In this document: positions 40,501-56,307 of the stretch, piece after piece
Position numbering within the stretch: position 1 is the first letter of the stretch
How the letters are laid out: each line of letters begins with the position of its first letter
NCBI GenBank assembly: GCA_947095585.1
Contig: OX352766.1
Location: 20,326,939-20,390,938, forward strand
Origin: Nephrocerus scutellatus
Taxonomy: Eukaryota > Arthropoda > Insecta > Diptera > Pipunculidae
Direction: 5' to 3'
Length of the DNA: 64,000 bases
Notes under the pieces: generated by a model
Told to the model about the DNA's origin: nothing
Database searches by the model: none
The model's input: the letters and a program-made list of their open reading frames with translations, nothing else
Program-made: the position numbers and the translations under genes

Positions 40501-43500
40501 CTTAAACGGATGATTAACAAATATACGGCCTATCTGTCTGCCTCTTAAGATATCACATACTCTTACATTTGTCATTATTAATTATTTATTTATTACTATT
40601 ACTATATTTTTGCATTTAACTTATACTACATAAAATTTTCATCTCATTAACCATATTCTTATATAATCATATAATATGGTTACAATTATACAAATCTTGA
40701 AATCTAAACCTATTCTAAATCAAAACCTAAATCTAAATCTAAATCTATTTCTAAATCTAATTCTAAATCTAAACCTATTCTAATTCCAAACCTATTATAA
40801 ATCTAAATCTATATCTTAATCTAAATCTAAACCTAAATCTAAATCTAAACCGAAATCTCAATCTAAACCTAATTCTAAATCTGAATCTATAAATCTAAAC
40901 CTCAATCTATATCTAAATCTAAACCAAAATCTAAGTCTGAACCCAACTCTAAATCTAAACCAAAACCTAAATCTAAATCTAAAGCTAAATCTATTTCTAA
41001 ATCTTAAACAAAACCTACACCTAAATCTAAACTTATTCTAAAACTAAATCTATATGTTATTCTCAACTGGATACCATGGTTGTGGAACCAAAAAACCCAC
41101 AAACCATCTGGTATAAAACTTTCGTTTGTCGCAATCAGGTTAGCACGAGGGCACCACAAAAAGGGCCCCCGTAGGATGAAAAAAGTAGCTGCCTGGTGTG
41201 TGGACCTTCCACGGGGGAATACATTACTTGATGTACTCCCCTTTGGGAATACATTGCCAGAGTCATCACACACCCAGGACCCTTCTTAAAGGCCTTGGAC
41301 GTGCTGCAGGTCTACGAATCCCCTTTTGAGGGGGTACACTGCCTGGTCATCAGAACGTCCGGGACCCTTTACCGCTCACTAAAACGAAAAATATATATTA
41401 CTATACAAGTAGCTTTTCCCGGGTAGGCAGTTTTAAGTAATTTAAATTCAAATTTTTAAATTTTACGTTTCCTGGCTTCTCTGGGAACCTTTTGCTTTTC
41501 CCTATCACAAAAAATTGTTCCCAGAATCCTTTGGACTCACGGAACCTAACAGCATCCTAAATTAATAATTAAAATGTTATTAATTGATATTACATCCAAC
41601 TAAATATTTGATCTTGAATTGGTTGGCCTCAACCCAATTCCTGGTCACATCAAGTTAAACCATACGTTTACACTTGATCAAATAATGTCATTTATACACA
41701 ATAACATTCAATGATGTATGCATGTCCTTACGATATACATGCACGCATCACCGAATGTTCACAAATCGACGCGTTGTCTGCAGCTTATTCAGGTATAGAT
41801 CTTCTCAAAACATCCACACTGGCAGAATATATATTATTTTTATATATTATTCGCCACCACATAGGTTTTCATTCCCACTGTCATGTGGTAAAAAAATTAT
41901 GCTCACGAATTAAGACTACCAGACGGACATCTAAGATGTACGCTGGCACTCATAATTCTTAAATTACTTCTCGAAAAACACACAACACAAAATCGTCTAC
42001 AACTAATAGTCTACAACTCAGTATTTCTGGGTATTTGCCGCTGCAAAACTAGACACAATTAGCGCATGGCGCCCACACCAAAACACACAGGCTGTCCTTC
42101 TTAAAAGCAATGCTTCGATCATGTATGCATATCTTCAACCCTTATCGCGTTTGCATTTTGCAACGTACAAGGATAGATACTCAGCCTAGCTTCGACACAA
42201 GATATCATCACAGATATCATTCAAGTCTCAACAACAAAACGATACACTCGTTTTCCGCGTGTGTTAGGTGTGATCAACAACCAAGTTTTTCTCGTTATTT
42301 AAACTTATCCAAAATCACAGTTACAAATAGCATGTTCGGTGTCCAAGTCTTTTGTTTCTTAAAACAGACATGGCTCCTTTAGTTACACTATCTCAGTGAT
42401 AAACAGTGTTGTGAAAATTATATATTTGGTTTTAAAAAACATGAAAGAAAGGAAAAAACTAACCACATTGGACGTCAGGATTTAAAACACAAAAATATCC
42501 AATAAATTCAACACCTCAAAAATGCATGGTATGTTATCTAATATATATTTTTTATGGTATTACATATTTAAACCCATATATTACACTTTAATTACACACC
42601 CTTCACCCTATGTCTTGGTTTCGTACCAAATCAGACCCTTCCCAACTCAGGCCGAGTAAAGCTCGCTGATGAGACCTCGTGGTGGAGGTCGAAAACGTTC
42701 CGAGCCACCAAAAAAGCAACTTAGTTGCTTTAAAAAAACCCTTTACGGGACTAGGAAAATCTTCCGTCTTAAACGGATGATTAACAAATATACGGCCTAT
42801 CTGTCTGCCTCTTAAGATATCACATACTCTTACATTTGTCATTATTAATTATTTATTTATTACTATTACTATATTTTTGCATTTAACTTATACTACATAA
42901 AATTTTCATCTCATTAACCATATTCTTATATAATCATATAATATGGTTACAATTATACAAATCTTGAAATCTAAACCTATTCTAAATCAAAACCTAAATC
43001 TAAATCTAAATCTATTTCTAAATCTAATTCTAAATCTAAACCTATTCTAATTCCAAACCTATTATAAATCTAAATCTATATCTTAATCTAAATCTAAACC
43101 TAAATCTAAATCTAAACCGAAATCTCAATCTAAACCTAATTCTAAATCTGAATCTATAAATCTAAACCTCAATCTATATCTAAATCTAAACCAAAATCTA
43201 AGTCTGAACCCAACTCTAAATCTAAACCAAAACCTAAATCTAAATCTAAAGCTAAATCTATTTCTAAATCTTAAACAAAACCTACACCTAAATCTAAACT
43301 TATTCTAAAACTAAATCTATATGTTATTCTCAACTGGATACCATGGTTGTGGAACCAAAAAACCCACAAACCATCTGGTATAAAACTTTCGTTTGTCGCA
43401 ATCAGGTTAGCACGAGGGCACCACAAAAAGGGCCCCCGTAGGATGAAAAAAGTAGCTGCCTGGTGTGTGGACCTTCCACGGGGGAATACATTACTTGATG

Positions 43501-46500
43501 TACTCCCCTTTGGGAATACATTGCCAGAGTCATCACACACCCAGGACCCTTCTTAAAGGCCTTGGACGTGCTGCAGGTCTACGAATCCCCTTTTGAGGGG
43601 GTACACTGCCTGGTCATCAGAACGTCCGGGACCCTTTACCGCTCACTAAAACGAAAAATATATATTACTATACAAGTAGCTTTTCCCGGGTAGGCAGTTT
43701 TAAGTAATTTAAATTCAAATTTTTAAATTTTACGTTTCCTGGCTTCTCTGGGAACCTTTTGCTTTTCCCTATCACAAAAAATTGTTCCCAGAATCCTTTG
43801 GACTCACGGAACCTAACAGCATCCTAAATTAATAATTAAAATGTTATTAATTGATATTACATCCAACTAAATATTTGATCTTGAATTGGTTGGCCTCAAC
43901 CCAATTCCTGGTCACATCAAGTTAAACCATACGTTTACACTTGATCAAATAATGTCATTTATACACAATAACATTCAATGATGTATGCATGTCCTTACGA
44001 TATACATGCACGCATCACCGAATGTTCACAAATCGACGCGTTGTCTGCAGCTTATTCAGGTATAGATCTTCTCAAAACATCCACACTGGCAGAATATATA
44101 TTATTTTTATATATTATTCGCCACCACATAGGTTTTCATTCCCACTGTCATGTGGTAAAAAAATTATGCTCACGAATTAAGACTACCAGACGGACATCTA
44201 AGATGTACGCTGGCACTCATAATTCTTAAATTACTTCTCGAAAAACACACAACACAAAATCGTCTACAACTAATAGTCTACAACTCAGTATTTCTGGGTA
44301 TTTGCCGCTGCAAAACTAGACACAATTAGCGCATGGCGCCCACACCAAAACACACAGGCTGTCCTTCTTAAAAGCAATGCTTCGATCATGTATGCATATC
44401 TTCAACCCTTATCGCGTTTGCATTTTGCAACGTACAAGGATAGATACTCAGCCTAGCTTCGACACAAGATATCATCACAGATATCATTCAAGTCTCAACA
44501 ACAAAACGATACACTCGTTTTCCGCGTGTGTTAGGTGTGATCAACAACCAAGTTTTTCTCGTTATTTAAACTTATCCAAAATCACAGTTACAAATAGCAT
44601 GTTCGGTGTCCAAGTCTTTTGTTTCTTAAAACAGACATGGCTCCTTTAGTTACACTATCTCAGTGATAAACAGTGTTGTGAAAATTATATATTTGGTTTT
44701 AAAAAACATGAAAGAAAGGAAAAAACTAACCACATTGGACGTCAGGATTTAAAACACAAAAATATCCAATAAATTCAACACCTCAAAAATGCATGGTATG
44801 TTATCTAATATATATTTTTTATGGTATTACATATTTAAACCCATATATTACACTTTAATTACACACCCTTCACCCTATGTCTTGGTTTCGTACCAAATCA
44901 GACCCTTCCCAACTCAGGCCGAGTAAAGCTCGCTGATGAGACCTCGTGGTGGAGGTCGAAAACGTTCCGAGCCACCAAAAAAGCAACTTAGTTGCTTTAA
45001 AAAAACCCTTTACGGGACTAGGAAAATCTTCCGTCTTAAACGGATGATTAACAAATATACGGCCTATCTGTCTGCCTCTTAAGATATCACATACTCTTAC
45101 ATTTGTCATTATTAATTATTTATTTATTACTATTACTATATTTTTGCATTTAACTTATACTACATAAAATTTTCATCTCATTAACCATATTCTTATATAA
45201 TCATATAATATGGTTACAATTATACAAATCTTGAAATCTAAACCTATTCTAAATCAAAACCTAAATCTAAATCTAAATCTATTTCTAAATCTAATTCTAA
45301 ATCTAAACCTATTCTAATTCCAAACCTATTATAAATCTAAATCTATATCTTAATCTAAATCTAAACCTAAATCTAAATCTAAACCGAAATCTCAATCTAA
45401 ACCTAATTCTAAATCTGAATCTATAAATCTAAACCTCAATCTATATCTAAATCTAAACCAAAATCTAAGTCTGAACCCAACTCTAAATCTAAACCAAAAC
45501 CTAAATCTAAATCTAAAGCTAAATCTATTTCTAAATCTTAAACAAAACCTACACCTAAATCTAAACTTATTCTAAAACTAAATCTATATGTTATTCTCAA
45601 CTGGATACCATGGTTGTGGAACCAAAAAACCCACAAACCATCTGGTATAAAACTTTCGTTTGTCGCAATCAGGTTAGCACGAGGGCACCACAAAAAGGGC
45701 CCCCGTAGGATGAAAAAAGTAGCTGCCTGGTGTGTGGACCTTCCACGGGGGAATACATTACTTGATGTACTCCCCTTTGGGAATACATTGCCAGAGTCAT
45801 CACACACCCAGGACCCTTCTTAAAGGCCTTGGACGTGCTGCAGGTCTACGAATCCCCTTTTGAGGGGGTACACTGCCTGGTCATCAGAACGTCCGGGACC
45901 CTTTACCGCTCACTAAAACGAAAAATATATATTACTATACAAGTAGCTTTTCCCGGGTAGGCAGTTTTAAGTAATTTAAATTCAAATTTTTAAATTTTAC
46001 GTTTCCTGGCTTCTCTGGGAACCTTTTGCTTTTCCCTATCACAAAAAATTGTTCCCAGAATCCTTTGGACTCACGGAACCTAACAGCATCCTAAATTAAT
46101 AATTAAAATGTTATTAATTGATATTACATCCAACTAAATATTTGATCTTGAATTGGTTGGCCTCAACCCAATTCCTGGTCACATCAAGTTAAACCATACG
46201 TTTACACTTGATCAAATAATGTCATTTATACACAATAACATTCAATGATGTATGCATGTCCTTACGATATACATGCACGCATCACCGAATGTTCACAAAT
46301 CGACGCGTTGTCTGCAGCTTATTCAGGTATAGATCTTCTCAAAACATCCACACTGGCAGAATATATATTATTTTTATATATTATTCGCCACCACATAGGT
46401 TTTCATTCCCACTGTCATGTGGTAAAAAAATTATGCTCACGAATTAAGACTACCAGACGGACATCTAAGATGTACGCTGGCACTCATAATTCTTAAATTA

Positions 46501-49500
46501 CTTCTCGAAAAACACACAACACAAAATCGTCTACAACTAATAGTCTACAACTCAGTATTTCTGGGTATTTGCCGCTGCAAAACTAGACACAATTAGCGCA
46601 TGGCGCCCACACCAAAACACACAGGCTGTCCTTCTTAAAAGCAATGCTTCGATCATGTATGCATATCTTCAACCCTTATCGCGTTTGCATTTTGCAACGT
46701 ACAAGGATAGATACTCAGCCTAGCTTCGACACAAGATATCATCACAGATATCATTCAAGTCTCAACAACAAAACGATACACTCGTTTTCCGCGTGTGTTA
46801 GGTGTGATCAACAACCAAGTTTTTCTCGTTATTTAAACTTATCCAAAATCACAGTTACAAATAGCATGTTCGGTGTCCAAGTCTTTTGTTTCTTAAAACA
46901 GACATGGCTCCTTTAGTTACACTATCTCAGTGATAAACAGTGTTGTGAAAATTATATATTTGGTTTTAAAAAACATGAAAGAAAGGAAAAAACTAACCAC
47001 ATTGGACGTCAGGATTTAAAACACAAAAATATCCAATAAATTCAACACCTCAAAAATGCATGGTATGTTATCTAATATATATTTTTTATGGTATTACATA
47101 TTTAAACCCATATATTACACTTTAATTACACACCCTTCACCCTATGTCTTGGTTTCGTACCAAATCAGACCCTTCCCAACTCAGGCCGAGTAAAGCTCGC
47201 TGATGAGACCTCGTGGTGGAGGTCGAAAACGTTCCGAGCCACCAAAAAAGCAACTTAGTTGCTTTAAAAAAACCCTTTACGGGACTAGGAAAATCTTCCG
47301 TCTTAAACGGATGATTAACAAATATACGGCCTATCTGTCTGCCTCTTAAGATATCACATACTCTTACATTTGTCATTATTAATTATTTATTTATTACTAT
47401 TACTATATTTTTGCATTTAACTTATACTACATAAAATTTTCATCTCATTAACCATATTCTTATATAATCATATAATATGGTTACAATTATACAAATCTTG
47501 AAATCTAAACCTATTCTAAATCAAAACCTAAATCTAAATCTAAATCTATTTCTAAATCTAATTCTAAATCTAAACCTATTCTAATTCCAAACCTATTATA
47601 AATCTAAATCTATATCTTAATCTAAATCTAAACCTAAATCTAAATCTAAACCGAAATCTCAATCTAAACCTAATTCTAAATCTGAATCTATAAATCTAAA
47701 CCTCAATCTATATCTAAATCTAAACCAAAATCTAAGTCTGAACCCAACTCTAAATCTAAACCAAAACCTAAATCTAAATCTAAAGCTAAATCTATTTCTA
47801 AATCTTAAACAAAACCTACACCTAAATCTAAACTTATTCTAAAACTAAATCTATATGTTATTCTCAACTGGATACCATGGTTGTGGAACCAAAAAACCCA
47901 CAAACCATCTGGTATAAAACTTTCGTTTGTCGCAATCAGGTTAGCACGAGGGCACCACAAAAAGGGCCCCCGTAGGATGAAAAAAGTAGCTGCCTGGTGT
48001 GTGGACCTTCCACGGGGGAATACATTACTTGATGTACTCCCCTTTGGGAATACATTGCCAGAGTCATCACACACCCAGGACCCTTCTTAAAGGCCTTGGA
48101 CGTGCTGCAGGTCTACGAATCCCCTTTTGAGGGGGTACACTGCCTGGTCATCAGAACGTCCGGGACCCTTTACCGCTCACTAAAACGAAAAATATATATT
48201 ACTATACAAGTAGCTTTTCCCGGGTAGGCAGTTTTAAGTAATTTAAATTCAAATTTTTAAATTTTACGTTTCCTGGCTTCTCTGGGAACCTTTTGCTTTT
48301 CCCTATCACAAAAAATTGTTCCCAGAATCCTTTGGACTCACGGAACCTAACAGCATCCTAAATTAATAATTAAAATGTTATTAATTGATATTACATCCAA
48401 CTAAATATTTGATCTTGAATTGGTTGGCCTCAACCCAATTCCTGGTCACATCAAGTTAAACCATACGTTTACACTTGATCAAATAATGTCATTTATACAC
48501 AATAACATTCAATGATGTATGCATGTCCTTACGATATACATGCACGCATCACCGAATGTTCACAAATCGACGCGTTGTCTGCAGCTTATTCAGGTATAGA
48601 TCTTCTCAAAACATCCACACTGGCAGAATATATATTATTTTTATATATTATTCGCCACCACATAGGTTTTCATTCCCACTGTCATGTGGTAAAAAAATTA
48701 TGCTCACGAATTAAGACTACCAGACGGACATCTAAGATGTACGCTGGCACTCATAATTCTTAAATTACTTCTCGAAAAACACACAACACAAAATCGTCTA
48801 CAACTAATAGTCTACAACTCAGTATTTCTGGGTATTTGCCGCTGCAAAACTAGACACAATTAGCGCATGGCGCCCACACCAAAACACACAGGCTGTCCTT
48901 CTTAAAAGCAATGCTTCGATCATGTATGCATATCTTCAACCCTTATCGCGTTTGCATTTTGCAACGTACAAGGATAGATACTCAGCCTAGCTTCGACACA
49001 AGATATCATCACAGATATCATTCAAGTCTCAACAACAAAACGATACACTCGTTTTCCGCGTGTGTTAGGTGTGATCAACAACCAAGTTTTTCTCGTTATT
49101 TAAACTTATCCAAAATCACAGTTACAAATAGCATGTTCGGTGTCCAAGTCTTTTGTTTCTTAAAACAGACATGGCTCCTTTAGTTACACTATCTCAGTGA
49201 TAAACAGTGTTGTGAAAATTATATATTTGGTTTTAAAAAACATGAAAGAAAGGAAAAAACTAACCACATTGGACGTCAGGATTTAAAACACAAAAATATC
49301 CAATAAATTCAACACCTCAAAAATGCATGGTATGTTATCTAATATATATTTTTTATGGTATTACATATTTAAACCCATATATTACACTTTAATTACACAC
49401 CCTTCACCCTATGTCTTGGTTTCGTACCAAATCAGACCCTTCCCAACTCAGGCCGAGTAAAGCTCGCTGATGAGACCTCGTGGTGGAGGTCGAAAACGTT

Positions 49501-52500
49501 CCGAGCCACCAAAAAAGCAACTTAGTTGCTTTAAAAAAACCCTTTACGGGACTAGGAAAATCTTCCGTCTTAAACGGATGATTAACAAATATACGGCCTA
49601 TCTGTCTGCCTCTTAAGATATCACATACTCTTACATTTGTCATTATTAATTATTTATTTATTACTATTACTATATTTTTGCATTTAACTTATACTACATA
49701 AAATTTTCATCTCATTAACCATATTCTTATATAATCATATAATATGGTTACAATTATACAAATCTTGAAATCTAAACCTATTCTAAATCAAAACCTAAAT
49801 CTAAATCTAAATCTATTTCTAAATCTAATTCTAAATCTAAACCTATTCTAATTCCAAACCTATTATAAATCTAAATCTATATCTTAATCTAAATCTAAAC
49901 CTAAATCTAAATCTAAACCGAAATCTCAATCTAAACCTAATTCTAAATCTGAATCTATAAATCTAAACCTCAATCTATATCTAAATCTAAACCAAAATCT
50001 AAGTCTGAACCCAACTCTAAATCTAAACCAAAACCTAAATCTAAATCTAAAGCTAAATCTATTTCTAAATCTTAAACAAAACCTACACCTAAATCTAAAC
50101 TTATTCTAAAACTAAATCTATATGTTATTCTCAACTGGATACCATGGTTGTGGAACCAAAAAACCCACAAACCATCTGGTATAAAACTTTCGTTTGTCGC
50201 AATCAGGTTAGCACGAGGGCACCACAAAAAGGGCCCCCGTAGGATGAAAAAAGTAGCTGCCTGGTGTGTGGACCTTCCACGGGGGAATACATTACTTGAT
50301 GTACTCCCCTTTGGGAATACATTGCCAGAGTCATCACACACCCAGGACCCTTCTTAAAGGCCTTGGACGTGCTGCAGGTCTACGAATCCCCTTTTGAGGG
50401 GGTACACTGCCTGGTCATCAGAACGTCCGGGACCCTTTACCGCTCACTAAAACGAAAAATATATATTACTATACAAGTAGCTTTTCCCGGGTAGGCAGTT
50501 TTAAGTAATTTAAATTCAAATGTTTAAATTTTACGTTTCCTGGCTTCTCTGGGAACCTTTTGCTTTTCCCTATCACAAAAAATTGTTCCCAGAATCCTTT
50601 GGACTCACGGAACCTAACAGCATCCTAAATTAATAATTAAAATGTTATTAATTGATATTACATCCAACTAAATATTTGATCTTGAATTGGTTGGCCTCAA
50701 CCCAATTCCTGGTCACATCAAGTTAAACCATACGTTTACACTTGATCAAATAATGTCATTTATACACAATAACATTCAATGATGTATGCATGTCCTTACG
50801 ATATACATGCACGCATCACCGAATGTTCACAAATCGACGCGTTGTCTGCAGCTTATTCAGGTATAGATCTTCTCAAAACATCCACACTGGCAGAATATAT
50901 ATTATTTTTATATATTATTCGCCACCACATAGGTTTTCATTCCCACTGTCATGTGGTAAAAAAATTATGCTCACGAATTAAGACTACCAGACGGACATCT
51001 AAGATGTACGCTGGCACTCATAATTCTTAAATTACTTCTCGAAAAACACACAACACAAAATCGTCTACAACTAATAGTCTACAACTCAGTATTTCTGGGT
51101 ATTTGCCGCTGCAAAACTAGACACAATTAGCGCATGGCGCCCACACCAAAACACACAGGCTGTCCTTCTTAAAAGCAATGCTTCGATCATGTATGCATAT
51201 CTTCAACCCTTATCGCGTTTGCATTTTGCAACGTACAAGGATAGATACTCAGCCTAGCTTCGACACAAGATATCATCACAGATATCATTCAAGTCTCAAC
51301 AACAAAACGATACACTCGTTTTCCGCGTGTGTTAGGTGTGATCAACAACCAAGTTTTTCTCGTTATTTAAACTTATCCAAAATCACAGTTACAAATAGCA
51401 TGTTCGGTGTCCAAGTCTTTTGTTTCTTAAAACAGACATGGCTCCTTTAGTTACACTATCTCAGTGATAAACAGTGTTGTGAAAATTATATATTTGGTTT
51501 TAAAAAACATGAAAGAAAGGAAAAAACTAACCACATTGGACGTCAGGATTTAAAACACAAAAATATCCAATAAATTCAACACCTCAAAAATGCATGGTAT
51601 GTTATCTAATATATATTTTTTATGGTATTACATATTTAAACCCATATATTACACTTTAATTACACACCCTTCACCCTATGTCTTGGTTTCGTACCAAATC
51701 AGACCCTTCCCAACTCAGGCCGAGTAAAGCTCGCTGATGAGACCTCGTGGTGGAGGTCGAAAACGTTCCGAGCCACCAAAAAAGCAACTTAGTTGCTTTA
51801 AAAAAACCCTTTACGGGACTAGGAAAATCTTCCGTCTTAAACGGATGATTAACAAATATACGGCCTATCTGTCTGCCTCTTAAGATATCACATACTCTTA
51901 CATTTGTCATTATTAATTATTTATTTATTACTATTACTATATTTTTGCATTTAACTTATACTACATAAAATTTTCATCTCATTAACCATATTCTTATATA
52001 ATCATATAATATGGTTACAATTATACAAATCTTGAAATCTAAACCTATTCTAAATCAAAACCTAAATCTAAATCTAAATCTATTTCTAAATCTAATTCTA
52101 AATCTAAACCTATTCTAATTCCAAACCTATTATAAATCTAAATCTATATCTTAATCTAAATCTAAACCTAAATCTAAATCTAAACCGAAATCTCAATCTA
52201 AACCTAATTCTAAATCTGAATCTATAAATCTAAACCTCAATCTATATCTAAATCTAAACCAAAATCTAAGTCTGAACCCAACTCTAAATCTAAACCAAAA
52301 CCTAAATCTAAATCTAAAGCTAAATCTATTTCTAAATCTTAAACAAAACCTACACCTAAATCTAAACTTATTCTAAAACTAAATCTATATGTTATTCTCA
52401 ACTGGATACCATGGTTGTGGAACCAAAAAACCCACAAACCATCTGGTATAAAACTTTCGTTTGTCGCAATCAGGTTAGCACGAGGGCACCACAAAAAGGG

Positions 52501-55500
52501 CCCCCGTAGGATGAAAAAAGTAGCTGCCTGGTGTGTGGACCTTCCACGGGGGAATACATTACTTGATGTACTCCCCTTTGGGAATACATTGCCAGAGTCA
52601 TCACACACCCAGGACCCTTCTTAAAGGCCTTGGACGTGCTGCAGGTCTACGAATCCCCTTTTGAGGGGGTACACTGCCTGGTCATCAGAACGTCCGGGAC
52701 CCTTTACCGCTCACTAAAACGAAAAATATATATTACTATACAAGTAGCTTTTCCCGGGTAGGCAGTTTTAAGTAATTTAAATTCAAATTTTTAAATTTTA
52801 CGTTTCCTGGCTTCTCTGGGAACCTTTTGCTTTTCCCTATCACAAAAAATTGTTCCCAGAATCCTTTGGACTCACGGAACCTAACAGCATCCTAAATTAA
52901 TAATTAAAATGTTATTAATTGATATTACATCCAACTAAATATTTGATCTTGAATTGGTTGGCCTCAACCCAATTCCTGGTCACATCAAGTTAAACCATAC
53001 GTTTACACTTGATCAAATAATGTCATTTATACACAATAACATTCAATGATGTATGCATGTCCTTACGATATACATGCACGCATCACCGAATGTTCACAAA
53101 TCGACGCGTTGTCTGCAGCTTATTCAGGTATAGATCTTCTCAAAACATCCACACTGGCAGAATATATATTATTTTTATATATTATTCGCCACCACATAGG
53201 TTTTCATTCCCACTGTCATGTGGTAAAAAAATTATGCTCACGAATTAAGACTACCAGACGGACATCTAAGATGTACGCTGGCACTCATAATTCTTAAATT
53301 ACTTCTCGAAAAACACACAACACAAAATCGTCTACAACTAATAGTCTACAACTCAGTATTTCTGGGTATTTGCCGCTGCAAAACTAGACACAATTAGCGC
53401 ATGGCGCCCACACCAAAACACACAGGCTGTCCTTCTTAAAAGCAATGCTTCGATCATGTATGCATATCTTCAACCCTTATCGCGTTTGCATTTTGCAACG
53501 TACAAGGATAGATACTCAGCCTAGCTTCGACACAAGATATCATCACAGATATCATTCAAGTCTCAACAACAAAACGATACACTCGTTTTCCGCGTGTGTT
53601 AGGTGTGATCAACAACCAAGTTTTTCTCGTTATTTAAACTTATCCAAAATCACAGTTACAAATAGCATGTTCGGTGTCCAAGTCTTTTGTTTCTTAAAAC
53701 AGACATGGCTCCTTTAGTTACACTATCTCAGTGATAAACAGTGTTGTGAAAATTATATATTTGGTTTTAAAAAACATGAAAGAAAGGAAAAAACTAACCA
53801 CATTGGACGTCAGGATTTAAAACACAAAAATATCCAATAAATTCAACACCTCAAAAATGCATGGTATGTTATCTAATATATATTTTTTATGGTATTACAT
53901 ATTTAAACCCATATATTACACTTTAATTACACACCCTTCACCCTATGTCTTGGTTTCGTACCAAATCAGACCCTTCCCAACTCAGGCCGAGTAAAGCTCG
54001 CTGATGAGACCTCGTGGTGGAGGTCGAAAACGTTCCGAGCCACCAAAAAAGCAACTTAGTTGCTTTAAAAAAACCCTTTACGGGACTAGGAAAATCTTCC
54101 GTCTTAAACGGATGATTAACAAATATACGGCCTATCTGTCTGCCTCTTAAGATATCACATACTCTTACATTTGTCATTATTAATTATTTATTTATTACTA
54201 TTACTATATTTTTGCATTTAACTTATACTACATAAAATTTTCATCTCATTAACCATATTCTTATATAATCATATAATATGGTTACAATTATACAAATCTT
54301 GAAATCTAAACCTATTCTAAATCAAAACCTAAATCTAAATCTAAATCTATTTCTAAATCTAATTCTAAATCTAAACCTATTCTAATTCCAAACCTATTAT
54401 AAATCTAAATCTATATCTTAATCTAAATCTAAACCTAAATCTAAATCTAAACCGAAATCTCAATCTAAACCTAATTCTAAATCTGAATCTATAAATCTAA
54501 ACCTCAATCTATATCTAAATCTAAACCAAAATCTAAGTCTGAACCCAACTCTAAATCTAAACCAAAACCTAAATCTAAATCTAAAGCTAAATCTATTTCT
54601 AAATCTTAAACAAAACCTACACCTAAATCTAAACTTATTCTAAAACTAAATCTATATGTTATTCTCAACTGGATACCATGGTTGTGGAACCAAAAAACCC
54701 ACAAACCATCTGGTATAAAACTTTCGTTTGTCGCAATCAGGTTAGCACGAGGGCACCACAAAAAGGGCCCCCGTAGGATGAAAAAAGTAGCTGCCTGGTG
54801 TGTGGACCTTCCACGGGGGAATACATTACTTGATGTACTCCCCTTTGGGAATACATTGCCAGAGTCATCACACACCCAGGACCCTTCTTAAAGGCCTTGG
54901 ACGTGCTGCAGGTCTACGAATCCCCTTTTGAGGGGGTACACTGCCTGGTCATCAGAACGTCCGGGACCCTTTACCGCTCACTAAAACGAAAAATATATAT
55001 TACTATACAAGTAGCTTTTCCCGGGTAGGCAGTTTTAAGTAATTTAAATTCAAATTTTTAAATTTTACGTTTCCTGGCTTCTCTGGGAACCTTTTGCTTT
55101 TCCCTATCACAAAAAATTGTTCCCAGAATCCTTTGGACTCACGGAACCTAACAGCATCCTAAATTAATAATTAAAATGTTATTAATTGATATTACATCCA
55201 ACTAAATATTTGATCTTGAATTGGTTGGCCTCAACCCAATTCCTGGTCACATCAAGTTAAACCATACGTTTACACTTGATCAAATAATGTCATTTATACA
55301 CAATAACATTCAATGATGTATGCATGTCCTTACGATATACATGCACGCATCACCGAATGTTCACAAATCGACGCGTTGTCTGCAGCTTATTCAGGTATAG
55401 ATCTTCTCAAAACATCCACACTGGCAGAATATATATTATTTTTATATATTATTCGCCACCACATAGGTTTTCATTCCCACTGTCATGTGGTAAAAAAATT

Positions 55501-56262
55501 ATGCTCACGAATTAAGACTACCAGACGGACATCTAAGATGTACGCTGGCACTCATAATTCTTAAATTACTTCTCGAAAAACACACAACACAAAATCGTCT
55601 ACAACTAATAGTCTACAACTCAGTATTTCTGGGTATTTGCCGCTGCAAAACTAGACACAATTAGCGCATGGCGCCCACACCAAAACACACAGGCTGTCCT
55701 TCTTAAAAGCAATGCTTCGATCATGTATGCATATCTTCAACCCTTATCGCGTTTGCATTTTGCAACGTACAAGGATAGATACTCAGCCTAGCTTCGACAC
55801 AAGATATCATCACAGATATCATTCAAGTCTCAACAACAAAACGATACACTCGTTTTCCGCGTGTGTTAGGTGTGATCAACAACCAAGTTTTTCTCGTTAT
55901 TTAAACTTATCCAAAATCACAGTTACAAATAGCATGTTCGGTGTCCAAGTCTTTTGTTTCTTAAAACAGACATGGCTCCTTTAGTTACACTATCTCAGTG
56001 ATAAACAGTGTTGTGAAAATTATATATTTGGTTTTAAAAAACATGAAAGAAAGGAAAAAACTAACCACATTGGACGTCAGGATTTAAAACACAAAAATAT
56101 CCAATAAATTCAACACCTCAAAAATGCATGGTATGTTATCTAATATATATTTTTTATGGTATTACATATTTAAACCCATATATTACACTTTAATTACACA
56201 CCCTTCACCCTATGTCTTGGTTTCGTACCAAATCAGACCCTTCCCAACTCAGGCCGAGTAAA

Positions 56263-56307
56263 GCTCGCTGATGACACCTCGTGGTGGAGGTCGAAAACGT
56301 TCCGAGC
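56263..56307 (+). ncRNA. Variant hammerhead in satellite unit 15
   Basis: Same motif as in unit 1, except that C replaces G at 56275. This is position 10.1, which pairs with C11.1 at the base of stem II next to the catalytic core. The change makes a C-C mismatch at a pair known to matter strongly for cleavage, so this copy is predicted to be slow or inactive. Confidence 0.8.
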
